From the NCBI GenBank assembly GCA_041398825.1, contig JAWKTX010000001.1:434001-498000 (forward strand): 64,000 bases of DNA. The letters are read 5' to 3'. Under the pieces are notes generated by a model. The model made no database searches, was not told where the DNA came from, and worked only from the letters and a program-made list of their open reading frames with translations. A program made the position numbers and the translations under genes. How positions within the stretch are numbered: position 1 is the stretch's first letter; every line of letters starts with the position of its first letter. Positions 10,011 through 18,970 of the stretch are shown here, one piece after another. The stretch is from Planctomycetaceae bacterium. GTDB taxonomy: Bacteria; Planctomycetota; Planctomycetia; Planctomycetales; Planctomycetaceae.

Positions 10011-10580
10011 ATGGCAAGAGAAGATGATCTGAAACTGTTACACCAGTACACGCAAAGTGAGAGCCTCATTCGGCATATGCTTGCTGTAGAGGCTGCTGTT
10101 CGCGCCTATGCGGTCCGGTTCGGCGAAGATGCGGAAAAGTGGGCAACGGTCGGTTTATTGCACGACTTTGATTATGAGCGATGGCCTGATCCTCCAGACC
10201 ATCCGCTGAAGGGAGCGGCGATCCTGGAAGAATGCGGTTATCCGGATGATGTGATTTACGCGATCAAGTCGCATGCGGACTACCTGACCGACTACCCTCG
10301 CGTGTCACGCATGGACAAAACACTTTACGCGTGCGACGAACTTTGCGGCTTTATCACAGCCTGTGCTCTGGTGAGGCCTGGTCGGCTTGAAGGTCTGACC
10401 CCGAAAAGTGTTCGAAAGAAGATGAAGCAGGTCTCTTTCGCAGCCGCTGTGAATCGGGACGATATCCTTCGAGGGGCTGCTGATCTTGAAATTGACCTGG
10501 ACGAACACATTGCGTTCGTTATCACCGCGATGCGAACCATTGCAAAAGAGCTTGATCTGTTGCCTGAGACGTCGGTTTGA
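10011..10580 (+). CDS. HD-domain protein (putative phosphohydrolase)
   Basis: This 189-residue cytoplasmic protein is of the HDIG/HD type. RHMLAVEAAVRAYA supplies the first histidine, VGLLHDFDYERW the HD doublet, DHPLKGAAILEECGYP the next histidine, and IKSHADY a further one, consistent with a metal-binding phosphohydrolase core. Members of this group are often annotated as hydrolases without known substrate. ATG at 10011 is preceded by GAGAGAAG. It is a single gene followed by a strong hairpin at 10640-10675. Confidence 0.88.
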   Translation: MAREDDLKLLHQYTQSESLIRHMLAVEAAVRAYAVRFGEDAEKWATVGLLHDFDYERWPDPPDHPLKGAAILEECGYPDDVIYAIKSHADYLTDYPRVSRMDKTLYACDELCGFITACALVRPGRLEGLTPKSVRKKMKQVSFAAAVNRDDILRGAADLEIDLDEHIAFVITAMRTIAKELDLLPETSV

Positions 10581-10639
10581 TGATCCCGTTGCGTAAGGAC
10601 CGCATCTTCAACAATCGCAACAGCAGGACACAGCCACGA

Positions 10640-10675
10640 AAACAGCCGAAGCAGTGAAACCTGCTTCGGCTGTTT
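10640..10675. terminator. Bidirectional intrinsic terminator
   Basis: A perfect 15-bp inverted repeat (AAACAGCCGAAGCAG and its complement) encloses a 6-base loop. It is placed to end the HD-domain transcript from the left and the leftward tRNA-Leu transcript from the right. The stem ends in A/T runs on both sides, so it can act in both directions. Confidence 0.8.
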
Positions 10676-10680
10676 CAATT

Positions 10681-10764
10681 TGCGAGAGGGGGGAGTCGAA
10701 CCCCCACGCCGTTTAAGGCACAGGATCCTAAATCCAGCGCGTCTGCCAATTTCGCCACTCTCGC
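10681..10764 (-). tRNA. tRNA-Leu (anticodon UAG)
   Basis: On the minus strand an 84-base cloverleaf can be folded. The acceptor arm is GCGAGAG paired with CTCTCGC, followed by discriminator A. The D-arm has GGCGAAATTGGCAGACGC, and the anticodon loop TTTAGGA carries TAG, which decodes leucine CTA and related codons. A long variable arm, as expected of a class II tRNA, and the T-arm GGGGGTTCGACTCCCCC are present. CCA is not encoded, since the genome continues AAT. The leftward transcript runs into the hairpin at 10640-10675. Confidence 0.96.
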
Positions 10765-11077
10765 GAGGTGGGTGTTCTAAGGATTCTGACAGTTGTGGTC
10801 AAGCGGCAGCGTTGGGATACAGCACGGTTCTCAATGTCGTGCTTTGTCCGGGTGGAATCCTGAGGGTCATATCAAACTTCCAGATAATGGTCCCCCCCAG
10901 GGAAAGAAATCCACGCAATGTTTCAAGGCTTTGGGAAGAGTTCTGATTTTCCTGACGAAACGACTGAGAGATCCATTGAGTCCGAGTGCGAATACTCCTG
11001 GGGAATCCTCGCCTCGCCTGTGTTGACGTTCTGCTTTCCGTCGGGCCATTTCGCTTTGAAGGACTGCAGTACGGTTT
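10765..11077. other. Intergenic region, no gene seen
   Basis: About 310 bases lie upstream of the tRNA (which reads leftward) and downstream of the leftward gene ending at 11078. Short frames exist on both strands without family resemblance. The tRNA promoter should lie here, but no clear boxes stand out. Confidence 0.4.
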
Positions 11078-12028
11078 TCAGGGCTGCTGATCGTTCAGTT
11101 GTCGGCTCAGATCTTCGATGACGGATTCATACACCCGGGACTGATCGTTCTGGTGCCAGAAGTCTTCCGGGAGCACAAACAGCTGGTGATCATGCCATTC
11201 CTGTTGGAGATCGTCAGACGACTCTGCGGGGCGATTTTGGGCAAAAACAAAATCAGCAGTGCACACCAGGCGCCGCGCCCCGGTTTCGATGCAGATTGCT
11301 CGGTTGTCTTCGTCCCCCTGTGATTCGCTGAGCTTCAGCAGTTCCTGCGGATGAGTGGACCATCTGGAGGAATCCGTAACCTCGCGATCAGGGCTGCTCT
11401 GAGCTTGTAGGTCATTCGTTGCCGGCTTGAGGCTACCAGATGCCATGGCTCGCAGGGTTGGATTCAGGTCATTGCTTCCCGACAGTCTTTGCACTCGTTG
11501 CATCCTGTGGTTCGGGAGTCGACACCACAAGGGGACTTTTGGCCATTGTTGGCTGTCGACAGCCATTCCCGAGTTGTCTGCCGCGACCAGAGTTTGGATT
11601 GCAGAAACCATCAGGTACCGGGAAGTGAATTCCAGTCCTGCCAATGCCGCTTCCATCGTTTCCATCGTGCGACGACAGAATTGTTCGTTCGTCTCATCAG
11701 GTGATGGAGCATTGAGAATGTGGATCCAGAGAACTGACTGGCCGCAGATTTCGTTCGACTCCAGCCATGTTGAGTTTTCGATGATTTCATCGGGCCTGAA
11801 CATAACGAATTTCAGTGGAATCTGAATCTGCCACTCGTGCAGGAGTTGACCCAGGTGATCGGCGCTCTGTATCTGGGAGTAATGCCGTTCAAAGAAGAGG
11901 CTTTGCAATTCCAGGCGTCTCAGCCGCGGGCTGTGAATCCATTCTACTGTTGGCAATGAGTCGAATGTCAGAACGACGATCCGATGGACTCCCTGTGGGG
12001 AATCAGCAGGCGAGGGAAATGTTGTCAT
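11078..12028 (-). CDS. Unrecognised protein with degenerate sulfatase-like fold
   Basis: This 316-residue cytoplasmic protein is not one I recognise as a named family. Its pattern resembles the sulfatase/alkaline phosphatase superfamily. HRIVVLTFDSLPTVEW followed by SPRLRRLELQSLFFERHYS mimics the sulfatase opening (first metal Asp, then a list of targets). YLMVSAIQTLVA...KVPLWCRLP mimics the late core strand, but the DHG-type metal ligands and the CxPxR/Ser nucleophile are missing. I infer a non-catalytic relative, at modest confidence. The start at ATG 12028 is fixed by a 4-base ATGA overlap with the stop of the preceding gene. That gene and the DUF447/GHMP pair upstream read the same way, so it may belong to one operon. 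Confidence 0.75.
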   Translation of the reverse strand: MTTFPSPADSPQGVHRIVVLTFDSLPTVEWIHSPRLRRLELQSLFFERHYSQIQSADHLGQLLHEWQIQIPLKFVMFRPDEIIENSTWLESNEICGQSVLWIHILNAPSPDETNEQFCRRTMETMEAALAGLEFTSRYLMVSAIQTLVAADNSGMAVDSQQWPKVPLWCRLPNHRMQRVQRLSGSNDLNPTLRAMASGSLKPATNDLQAQSSPDREVTDSSRWSTHPQELLKLSESQGDEDNRAICIETGARRLVCTADFVFAQNRPAESSDDLQQEWHDHQLFVLPEDFWHQNDQSRVYESVIEDLSRQLNDQQP

Positions 12029-13683
12029 TCGGCTATCATCGTGCGGAGTCGCACAATCTCCTGCGTGAACACATCGGATAGTTGTTCCAGGGAGCTTCGT
12101 TCCGGGGTCGGACACCGCAGCAATTCCGGGCGAATCTGCTGCCAGATAACTATGATTTCGTCGATGCGCTGGGTTGCTTTGCGGGCGTCCTCACGTTTCG
12201 CGCAGAGTGGCTCCAGTTCGTGGCACTTCTCTTCCAGAAGGTCAACGTCCCTGTGTAGTTTTTCCAGCCCTGATGGTGACACTCTTAACCACCGCTTGAA
12301 CGATGCGTGAATCGCGTCCGCATTTCCACTGAGTGATGCGGCCTGTGTTGTGATCAGGCTCTGGTCGAATTCCACATGTACGTCTATGGATTGCCGAAGT
12401 GCCTCTGTCGACTGCGAGATAACGGCAATCTGCCGTCGTACTTCCGGGGCAGAAATTGGAGACAGATAGTGGTGTAAGACTCGCCAGGATTCATCAAGCA
12501 GAAACCAGCCTTCTGCGACGGCCTGTCTCGATTCATTGCGGTTTACCAGGTCCACGAGGTTCTCGACAGAACCAGCCACAATATCCGCCGACAGGGCAAT
12601 CCCACGATGATCTCGCAGCATCATCATCTGTTCCAGGGTTATCGAACGGTAGAGTACTCCGACATCCTTCTGTATTTGTTGTGCGATCTGAAGTGTAAGG
12701 CTTGTGTTCAGGCCGATATCCAGACGCAGAAGCTGGTGAATGGTTCGGTGGGATTCTTCGATTCTGGATACGGCACGGGTGATTGTCCGATTCGGAAAGG
12801 TCGCTAACTGAATTCTCAACGGCTGCCATGCTGTGAAGTTCGATTGATACTCCTGAACAACACTTTGAAAGGTCGCACCGTTTGAAGCCAGGTTTGCCAG
12901 CAGATGGCTTCGTTCTTCAAGTCGACGCAGCTGTGCCAGCAGCTGAAAGCGATCGGGTGTTGATCCGGAATACGTCAACTCATCTGACAGGCTTCTGAGA
13001 TTCGCAGCAAGTGTGTCCGCCGCCCGGACAAGATCCCGACTCTCAAACTGCTCCTGAATTCCGAGGATACCGCAATATTGAGCGTCCAGTCGGTTGATTC
13101 TTTCCGCGCATTGGATGGTTTGTGGGCTGATGGATGCGGATTGGTTGAGTTGGTGAAAAAGTGTTTTCCACGTGGCATTCAGTGTCAGGAAGGCTGGCAT
13201 CAGAGAATTCAGTTCCTTTTCTCGTTCCAGGCGTTGCTTCATTGAAGCCACTGTTGCCTGTAGTCGAAGCCCATCACCAAGGAGACGGCGTACTTCGAAG
13301 CTGCGTCGAGCGTCAGTATTCATTAACGCTGTCAGCGTTGTGACTTCCTGAGAGAGAGTTGCGATAACTGGACGAAGCTGCTGGATTTGGGCGGTGCTTT
13401 GGTTTGGCAGGTTGGGGCGACGTTCATCGGGACGCAATCCCTGGCCAGGACGATCGCCGGCTTCGTTGCGACGTTGTCCATCCCGATCAAGCTGTGATTC
13501 GACCAGAGCTCGCAGCAGTCCTTTCACAATTTCTTTGCCAGCATCATTTCGCTCCTGTGCCGTGGCTTGCGGGGTGGGGATCGCCAGTGCGGTGCAGATT
13601 GCTGTGATTATCAACTTCACCAGGATGAAATCGCTGACTCTCGAAGTCCTCGGGATTTCGATTGATTTTCGATACGTTTTCAT
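12025..13683 (-). CDS. Secreted helical protein of unknown function
   Basis: This 552-residue protein is not recognised. A hydrophobic segment near residues 20-43 (DFILVKLIITAICTALAIPTP, then ATAQ) looks like a signal peptide. A basic, proline- and arginine-rich stretch follows (about residues 65-95), then a long, mostly alpha-helical region rich in Leu, Gln, Glu and Arg with internal similarity of texture (RINRLD, LRRLEERSHLL, RRLEERS). No catalytic motif is visible. It overlaps the next gene by the ATGA arrangement and lies 67 bases after the GHMP-like gene, suggesting co-transcription. Its start at 13683 is ATG. Function cannot be assigned. Confidence 0.8.
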   Translation of the reverse strand: MKTYRKSIEIPRTSRVSDFILVKLIITAICTALAIPTPQATAQERNDAGKEIVKGLLRALVESQLDRDGQRRNEAGDRPGQGLRPDERRPNLPNQSTAQIQQLRPVIATLSQEVTTLTALMNTDARRSFEVRRLLGDGLRLQATVASMKQRLEREKELNSLMPAFLTLNATWKTLFHQLNQSASISPQTIQCAERINRLDAQYCGILGIQEQFESRDLVRAADTLAANLRSLSDELTYSGSTPDRFQLLAQLRRLEERSHLLANLASNGATFQSVVQEYQSNFTAWQPLRIQLATFPNRTITRAVSRIEESHRTIHQLLRLDIGLNTSLTLQIAQQIQKDVGVLYRSITLEQMMMLRDHRGIALSADIVAGSVENLVDLVNRNESRQAVAEGWFLLDESWRVLHHYLSPISAPEVRRQIAVISQSTEALRQSIDVHVEFDQSLITTQAASLSGNADAIHASFKRWLRVSPSGLEKLHRDVDLLEEKCHELEPLCAKREDARKATQRIDEIIVIWQQIRPELLRCPTPERSSLEQLSDVFTQEIVRLRTMIAE

Positions 13684-13750
13684 TCTTGACTCCCTTGGTG
13701 ACAGTGAAATCGAAATGTGGACGGTACTGATGAGTGCTCTGTGGGCACGA

Positions 13751-14905
13751 TTACGCGATCACTCCCGAACGGTCTGCTGGTGCCGCCGTCTGAAGCGCTG
13801 CTCCATGGTTCATCGGGGATGTGATCGTAATGTTGACGGGCATGATGTCCGGGTTCTCCCTCGAAAACGCGTCGACGGCATCGCGAATCTCGGATGCTTC
13901 TGTTTCTGAACCCGCAGGAATACAAACTCCTGGTCCCCAGGAGGATTGTGCGGCACCGTGAATGTTATGTCGTTCCAGCCAGTTGACGAGACTGTTCATG
14001 ACGGGATCAGAAAAAATATCGCCCTGAGCCGGAGCATAAAATTGGCCTGCAATTTTTCCGTATGCACCAATTGAACGTGCAAACGCTGGTGCATCCTGTT
14101 GTTCAATGGAAGGGACAATCCGCTGCTCAATGATTTCAGAGAGGCGACGAACTTCCTGAACGGACATTGTTTGACGTTGTCGAAAAAAGGCCTGCTCCTT
14201 TTCACCTGAGATTCCTCTGCCCTGCTCTGGCCTCGCAATCACAAACCTCCATTCATCAGGAATCCGGAGTCGCTTCAGGTTCCGAGGGGAAACGGTCTGC
14301 TGCGTATGATCCCCTTGATTCAATGGACTGTCGTTACATCCGTAGTCCACGATGAATCCGCCGTTTTCAAACCCTTCCGTTCCAACGACCGACCGCTCTG
14401 CCCGACCGAATCTCCGCGCCGTGCTGTATCGGCCGGCTGAGGTCTTCGAATCCATTTCCTCCCGCCAGAGAAATTCGTTCGGAGACGAGCATACCTTCCA
14501 CAACAATTCCACCACTCCTGCAATACCCAAAGTGAGCTGCGTGCCGGCTCCAAAGCCGCAATGCAGAGGTGGCGATTCGAGAATCTGGAGCCGGATGTTC
14601 GATAGAAACCTCTGTGCATCCGGAAGTGGTGAAACCAGATCGCAAATGGACGTCCATGCCTGCCTGACACGGCGAATGATGGCATCGTCGATTCCGCTGG
14701 ATTCGATTTGATGACCATTGGTTGCAGATATGGATGCGCGAATGTGCCAACCCGGCTGACTAAGCATCAGGCCGATTCCACCAAAACGCCATCCACTTTC
14801 TCTTGTTCCGCAGATTAGCCCAAAATGCATCCGGGCTCCGGTTTGGATCGTGGCACTGAATGGCCCCGCTGGCAGGATTCCTTTGTCATCGCAAGCGGAC
14901 TTCAT
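13751..14905 (-). CDS. BRFAP synthase-like GHMP-superfamily protein
   Basis: This 384-residue protein resembles beta-ribofuranosylaminobenzene 5'-phosphate synthase, the first committed enzyme of methanopterin biosynthesis, which has a GHMP-kinase fold. ARMHFGLICGT opens the fold, FGGIGLMLSQPG follows, PLHCGFGAGTQLTLGIAGVV is the GHMP-like glycine-rich motif, and RRFGRAERSVVGTEGFENGGFIVDYG is a family hallmark. It would condense 4-hydroxybenzoate or 4-aminobenzoate with PRPP. Planctomycetes use tetrahydromethanopterin for formaldehyde/C1 oxidation, which fits fhcB at 37.6 kb. It overlaps DUF447 by four bases. Confidence 0.88.
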   Translation of the reverse strand: MKSACDDKGILPAGPFSATIQTGARMHFGLICGTRESGWRFGGIGLMLSQPGWHIRASISATNGHQIESSGIDDAIIRRVRQAWTSICDLVSPLPDAQRFLSNIRLQILESPPLHCGFGAGTQLTLGIAGVVELLWKVCSSPNEFLWREEMDSKTSAGRYSTARRFGRAERSVVGTEGFENGGFIVDYGCNDSPLNQGDHTQQTVSPRNLKRLRIPDEWRFVIARPEQGRGISGEKEQAFFRQRQTMSVQEVRRLSEIIEQRIVPSIEQQDAPAFARSIGAYGKIAGQFYAPAQGDIFSDPVMNSLVNWLERHNIHGAAQSSWGPGVCIPAGSETEASEIRDAVDAFSRENPDIMPVNITITSPMNHGAALQTAAPADRSGVIA

Positions 14906-15474
14906 GAAGAGGCATCCCGGCGGGTCTGAACATATTCTCGCAACATCTCGAAAGAATCTTTTTCGATTGGGCCACCCGTTTTGGATACTGCTGGCGCCAG
15001 AAATTCGAAGGCCTGGTTGATGGTGGTCCAGTCGAGCAGGTGGATTCGCGTTGCGATGATTGCAGCTTCCAGGACAGCGTGGCGAGCTCGGTTGAATCCG
15101 AAAAAGGGTCTGCGTTCACCGGTGAATACCACCGTCGAAGGTATCAGTGACCGGGCTTCAGTTGCATCCACCGAGTCGACTTCGAGTTCAAACCATCGAC
15201 AACAATCCTGCAGTACGTAGCCGGTGACGGTATTGGCCGCTACCACCGGCGGCAGGTTCGTCAATTGACCAATGGCTGCCCGAGCGATGATATCAACCCG
15301 ATCAACAACATGAAAAACGCCGACTCGAGTCTCACTCAGGTTTGTGAAGGATGTCGATGGCTGAAACGGGCGCAGCAGCAATTTCTGAAAGTCATCGCTG
15401 ACGATGGGCCCCATAGGTGCCACGTTGATTTTTCCAGCAGAATCGACTGTGGTCAGCAGACCTTCAACTATCAT
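14902..15474 (-). CDS. DUF447-family protein
   Basis: This 190-residue protein matches the DUF447 family, an FMN-binding-like split-barrel group repeatedly found with methanopterin-pathway genes in bacteria and archaea. It starts MIVEGLLTTVDSAGKINVAPMGP, the family-typical opening. FTGERRPFFGFNRARHAVLEAAIIATR is conserved in the second half. The precise reaction is unknown, so an involvement in the C1/H4MPT route is inferred from family context and from the overlap with the BRFAP-synthase-like gene (ATGA at 14902-14905). It is the first gene of the leftward run ending at 11078. Confidence 0.88.
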   Translation of the reverse strand: MIVEGLLTTVDSAGKINVAPMGPIVSDDFQKLLLRPFQPSTSFTNLSETRVGVFHVVDRVDIIARAAIGQLTNLPPVVAANTVTGYVLQDCCRWFELEVDSVDATEARSLIPSTVVFTGERRPFFGFNRARHAVLEAAIIATRIHLLDWTTINQAFEFLAPAVSKTGGPIEKDSFEMLREYVQTRRDASS

Positions 15475-15687
15475 GCCCTTGTATCCGTCGAACCAGCGTA
15501 CCCGTCAAACCAGCCATTCCTGAATTGAACTATGGTTGAAGGGTACTCTGCGAACGCGGCGTTTGCCAGCAGATGTGTTTACAGCTCTTCGCGAAACCAG
15601 GCCGTAAGTGACGGGATGGAGCGCCGCCAAAGGGTCGTCTGCCATCAGCAATCGTTGGGAAGCGACCGAGCCTCTTGCGTCCACCTT

Positions 15688-18600
15688 CTAACGATTGACA
15701 CCGACATAGAAGCTGAAGATTCTCTGGTCGTCGTAGTCCTGAGACGCGATCGGAAATGCGAAGTCGAATGCCAGCGGGACAGGACCCATCGCTGGCACAA
15801 CAACGCGAAGCCCAACGCCCGCACTTGCACGGAAGTTGTTCAGTGTGACTTCTTCTTCGACCGAACCGAAGTCGGTGAAAGCCGCGAAGTTGATCATGTC
15901 ATCTGCGGTGACTGGAATTCTGTATTCCACCGTGCCCAGCATCTGGAATGTTCCCCCGGTTGCAACTCCATTGGAACGAGGAGTCACTCCACGATAGGAG
16001 AATCCGCGGAAGGACTGAAATCCACCCGCAAAGTAGCGTTCGAAGACAGGCGTATCGCGGTCGCTCCAGCCCAGCAAGCCAGCGAGAGTCAATACATGTC
16101 GCCCGGATCCGTCTGGTCGACTATGCAGCGTATAGTACTGCCGAAACTCACCCTCAACCCGAGAGTAATTGTAGTCGTTAAAGGCCTGCTCCCATGCGAG
16201 ATCACCATAATGCCCTTCCCCGGGCATGATGGACATGTCGCGAGTATCATGCGTCACGGATGTTCGAATTGTGGAGAGGAAATTGTGACCGATTTCCTTC
16301 GCAACCACTGCCGGAGTCGGTGAAGCGGGGTGCTTCAGCTCAACATCTTCCAGACGCAGGGCCGCGTTCACCGACCATTCTGGTGTCAGCTGTCGACCAA
16401 GACCGATCCGGCCTCCGAGTCGGTCTTCCTGCCAGTCGGGATAGAAGCGATTGAAGTAGAACCCACTGAGCGTCAGGCTGTAGTCGCTGTACATGAAATA
16501 CGGATCCGTCCAGCTCAGTGTATAGCGGCTGACCTGATTACCCGGTGCAGCTTCGAGTCGGAATCTTTGGCCGCCACCTCGCCATGCACGACCTTCAATG
16601 ATGTCGGCAAAGGTCTGAGGTGGACGAAACAAGTCAAAATTGCTCTCGTCCCAGACGAAGGAGCCGACAAGTCCCGCGTCACTGTTCACGCCGGCTCCGA
16701 ACATCAGTCGCCCTGTGCGTCCTTCGGTCGCACGCACGTTGATGTCGACCCAGCCGGGTGGCATCGCCTGAAACTGGTTGCGATAGGGACTACCTTCCAG
16801 GACTGAATCCCGGGGGCCGGGAGCGGGATCGTAATAAGGTGAACCATAACCGGCATCCGGGCTTTGTGCTCGAATAATAGGACTGTTGGTATTCGGCAGA
16901 TTGGACGTCAGGAATTCGGATGATTCCGCCTGAAAAACGTCACCGGGGTGAACCGATCGAAAGCCCGTCACTAACGATTCGACAGGGGGCTTTGAAGCAG
17001 ACTGATTGATTGCAGTCCCGTGACTGTCCCATGCGCTGGAATCTGCTGATGGTTTTGTGATCTCCTTTGATGCAGCGGGATTGCTCGCAAAAAGACGGCT
17101 GTGTCCTCCCATGGTTCTTTGGTCAATCGCAGAAGAGCTTACCGTCGCGTAACTCCATTGACGTGGAGCTTCGTTGGCAGCCGTTGGCGAGATGGATGGA
17201 GGAATTGGCTTGCTGTCAATCGCGTTATTCAACTTAGACTTTGTCGGTTGCTGATTGCTTTCCGGGCTGGTGCCTTTTGATGAATCTGCAGATTCCTCGG
17301 GTAACCATGGGTAGGAACCAATTGTTGATAAACGAGCCGCCTGCCGGGTGAATTCCGCGAACTCGTTGGTCCACGCTTCCGTGTCGTACTCGTCCGGGCT
17401 CTGTGCCCGATAGGTTCGAGAGCGCGAAGCAAAAGAGCTGTTTTCCGGTTCAACCGGGACGACATCAAACATGATGTTGGGTTCGAATAATCCGCTGCCG
17501 CCGAGCCTCGATCGGCTTCGGCGGATCAAATCAGGATTCGCCAGATCACCTGGAAATACCTGCATTCGATCCCAGACAACAGTTTGCTTCGTGTGAGGAT
17601 AGTCACCGTCATAGGCAACATCGATATTTCGGATATACCGTGGGCGGTCTTCGTCGATCTCGTACACGATATCCACGATGCCGGTCGTTTCGGTGAAATG
17701 GGGCGAGGGCACAACCGATGCGAAATAATGTCCGAGTTCACCGTACTGCTTCAGCATTTTTCGGACGTCTTTGGCCATCGGAACAGAGTTGAAGTCCTGT
17801 CCTTCGCGAAGTTGCGTATCCTGCTGAAGTTGCTGCGTTGGAATGACCTGATTGCCCTGGTATCGGATACTGCGGATCCGGTAGCGAGTGCCTTCTTTGA
17901 TAGTGAAGTGCAGGTTGACGTCGGACTTGTCGGGGGAGAAGCGGGGCTGAACATCCACCTCCACATCAAAGAAACCGACGTTGTGATAGAACTGCTTGAG
18001 TGCTTCGACATCCTGTGGCAGAGTCTCCGGGTGATAGAATCCCCCGAAGAATCCCAACAGGGCCTCCTTGGAAGCCAGATTCTTGCGAAGGTCACCGGCC
18101 CCCCAGAATCGATTGCCTTCAAATGTACGATGCTGTACCCGAACTTTCGGGCCTTCATTGATTCGAAACACAACTTGCCGGTCGCTCGGATTCGCGCCCT
18201 TCTCCAGGACGACCTTCACAAAGTAGTAGCCTTTTTCTTTGTATTCCTGTTCGATTCGACTAACGGCGTCGGCATTCGCAACATGGTCAAACGGACTACC
18301 GGACTTGAGCCCGGTCCAGGCTTCCAGCATCTTTGTCTTGACGTGATCATTGCCGATGAATGTGACGCTCTGCACGATCGGACGTTCATGGACGGTAAAG
18401 AAGAGCACCTTGCCTTCCGGGGTGTCCTCGAAGTCGACTGAAACACTGAAGAACCAGCGGGTACCCATCAGAGACCGATGGTCTTCAAGCAGCATGCGTT
18501 CCGTAAACACCCGCCGCGGCTGAATCTGAATCTTCTGCAGGATGACGGATTCAGGGATGGTCTCGTTCCCGCGAATTCGAATGTCGATGACGGTCTGCGA

Positions 18601-18771
18601 AGCATCTGCCCCGGGAACACTCAGGTCCTGTGCATGGGAAAGGGGTAAGCGAATCTCGATCACAGCGCATACGCACATCGTCAGGAACAGCCCGCCCAAA
18701 CTCCTGCAAAGGAATCGGCGTGGTTTTTCTGCGGTCTGGTTGTTCTGGCAGTCTTGAAGTTGCAGACGCAT
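15688..18771 (-). CDS. BamA/Omp85-family outer-membrane assembly protein with long insert
   Basis: This protein of about 1027 residues inserts beta-barrel proteins into the outer membrane. A basic start and hydrophobic segment (FLTMCVCAVIEIRLPL) form a signal peptide. Several POTRA repeats follow (about residues 55-435), with typical elements VIDIRIRGNETIPESVI, VQSVTFIGNDHVKTK and IRSIRYQGNQVIP. About 225 residues (440-665) rich in Ser, Pro, Asn and Thr with no evident fold separate them from the C-terminal barrel (FGAGVNSDAGLVGSF through RAFDFAFP-type strands, ending FYVGVNR). The barrel carries RGFSYRGVTPR, the Omp85 loop motif. ATG at 18771 places the signal peptide well. A longer frame starts at 18864. 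Confidence 0.9.
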   Translation of the reverse strand: MRLQLQDCQNNQTAEKPRRFLCRSLGGLFLTMCVCAVIEIRLPLSHAQDLSVPGADASQTVIDIRIRGNETIPESVILQKIQIQPRRVFTERMLLEDHRSLMGTRWFFSVSVDFEDTPEGKVLFFTVHERPIVQSVTFIGNDHVKTKMLEAWTGLKSGSPFDHVANADAVSRIEQEYKEKGYYFVKVVLEKGANPSDRQVVFRINEGPKVRVQHRTFEGNRFWGAGDLRKNLASKEALLGFFGGFYHPETLPQDVEALKQFYHNVGFFDVEVDVQPRFSPDKSDVNLHFTIKEGTRYRIRSIRYQGNQVIPTQQLQQDTQLREGQDFNSVPMAKDVRKMLKQYGELGHYFASVVPSPHFTETTGIVDIVYEIDEDRPRYIRNIDVAYDGDYPHTKQTVVWDRMQVFPGDLANPDLIRRSRSRLGGSGLFEPNIMFDVVPVEPENSSFASRSRTYRAQSPDEYDTEAWTNEFAEFTRQAARLSTIGSYPWLPEESADSSKGTSPESNQQPTKSKLNNAIDSKPIPPSISPTAANEAPRQWSYATVSSSAIDQRTMGGHSRLFASNPAASKEITKPSADSSAWDSHGTAINQSASKPPVESLVTGFRSVHPGDVFQAESSEFLTSNLPNTNSPIIRAQSPDAGYGSPYYDPAPGPRDSVLEGSPYRNQFQAMPPGWVDINVRATEGRTGRLMFGAGVNSDAGLVGSFVWDESNFDLFRPPQTFADIIEGRAWRGGGQRFRLEAAPGNQVSRYTLSWTDPYFMYSDYSLTLSGFYFNRFYPDWQEDRLGGRIGLGRQLTPEWSVNAALRLEDVELKHPASPTPAVVAKEIGHNFLSTIRTSVTHDTRDMSIMPGEGHYGDLAWEQAFNDYNYSRVEGEFRQYYTLHSRPDGSGRHVLTLAGLLGWSDRDTPVFERYFAGGFQSFRGFSYRGVTPRSNGVATGGTFQMLGTVEYRIPVTADDMINFAAFTDFGSVEEEVTLNNFRASAGVGLRVVVPAMGPVPLAFDFAFPIASQDYDDQRIFSFYVGVNR

Positions 18772-18970
18772 GATCAGACTCTGACGTCGATCGATGCTTG
18801 CCACATCAGTTGAGTGATGGGAAAGGATCGTGGATTGAGAGATGGTTGAGCCAGAGTAGCCCAACGAAGGGTGTCGTAGGATTGCAGAAAACGATGATTC
18901 ACCTCAAGACCAATGTCTGGTCGCGTCACTGCTGTGGTGCGTGGGATCGGAAGAGGCATTCTGTGGCAGG

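Noticed and set aside
17584..18441. 285-codon forward frame opposite the bamA-like gene
   Set aside because: It lies antisense to clear POTRA coding sequence, has no ribosome binding site or family match, and arises from codon bias.
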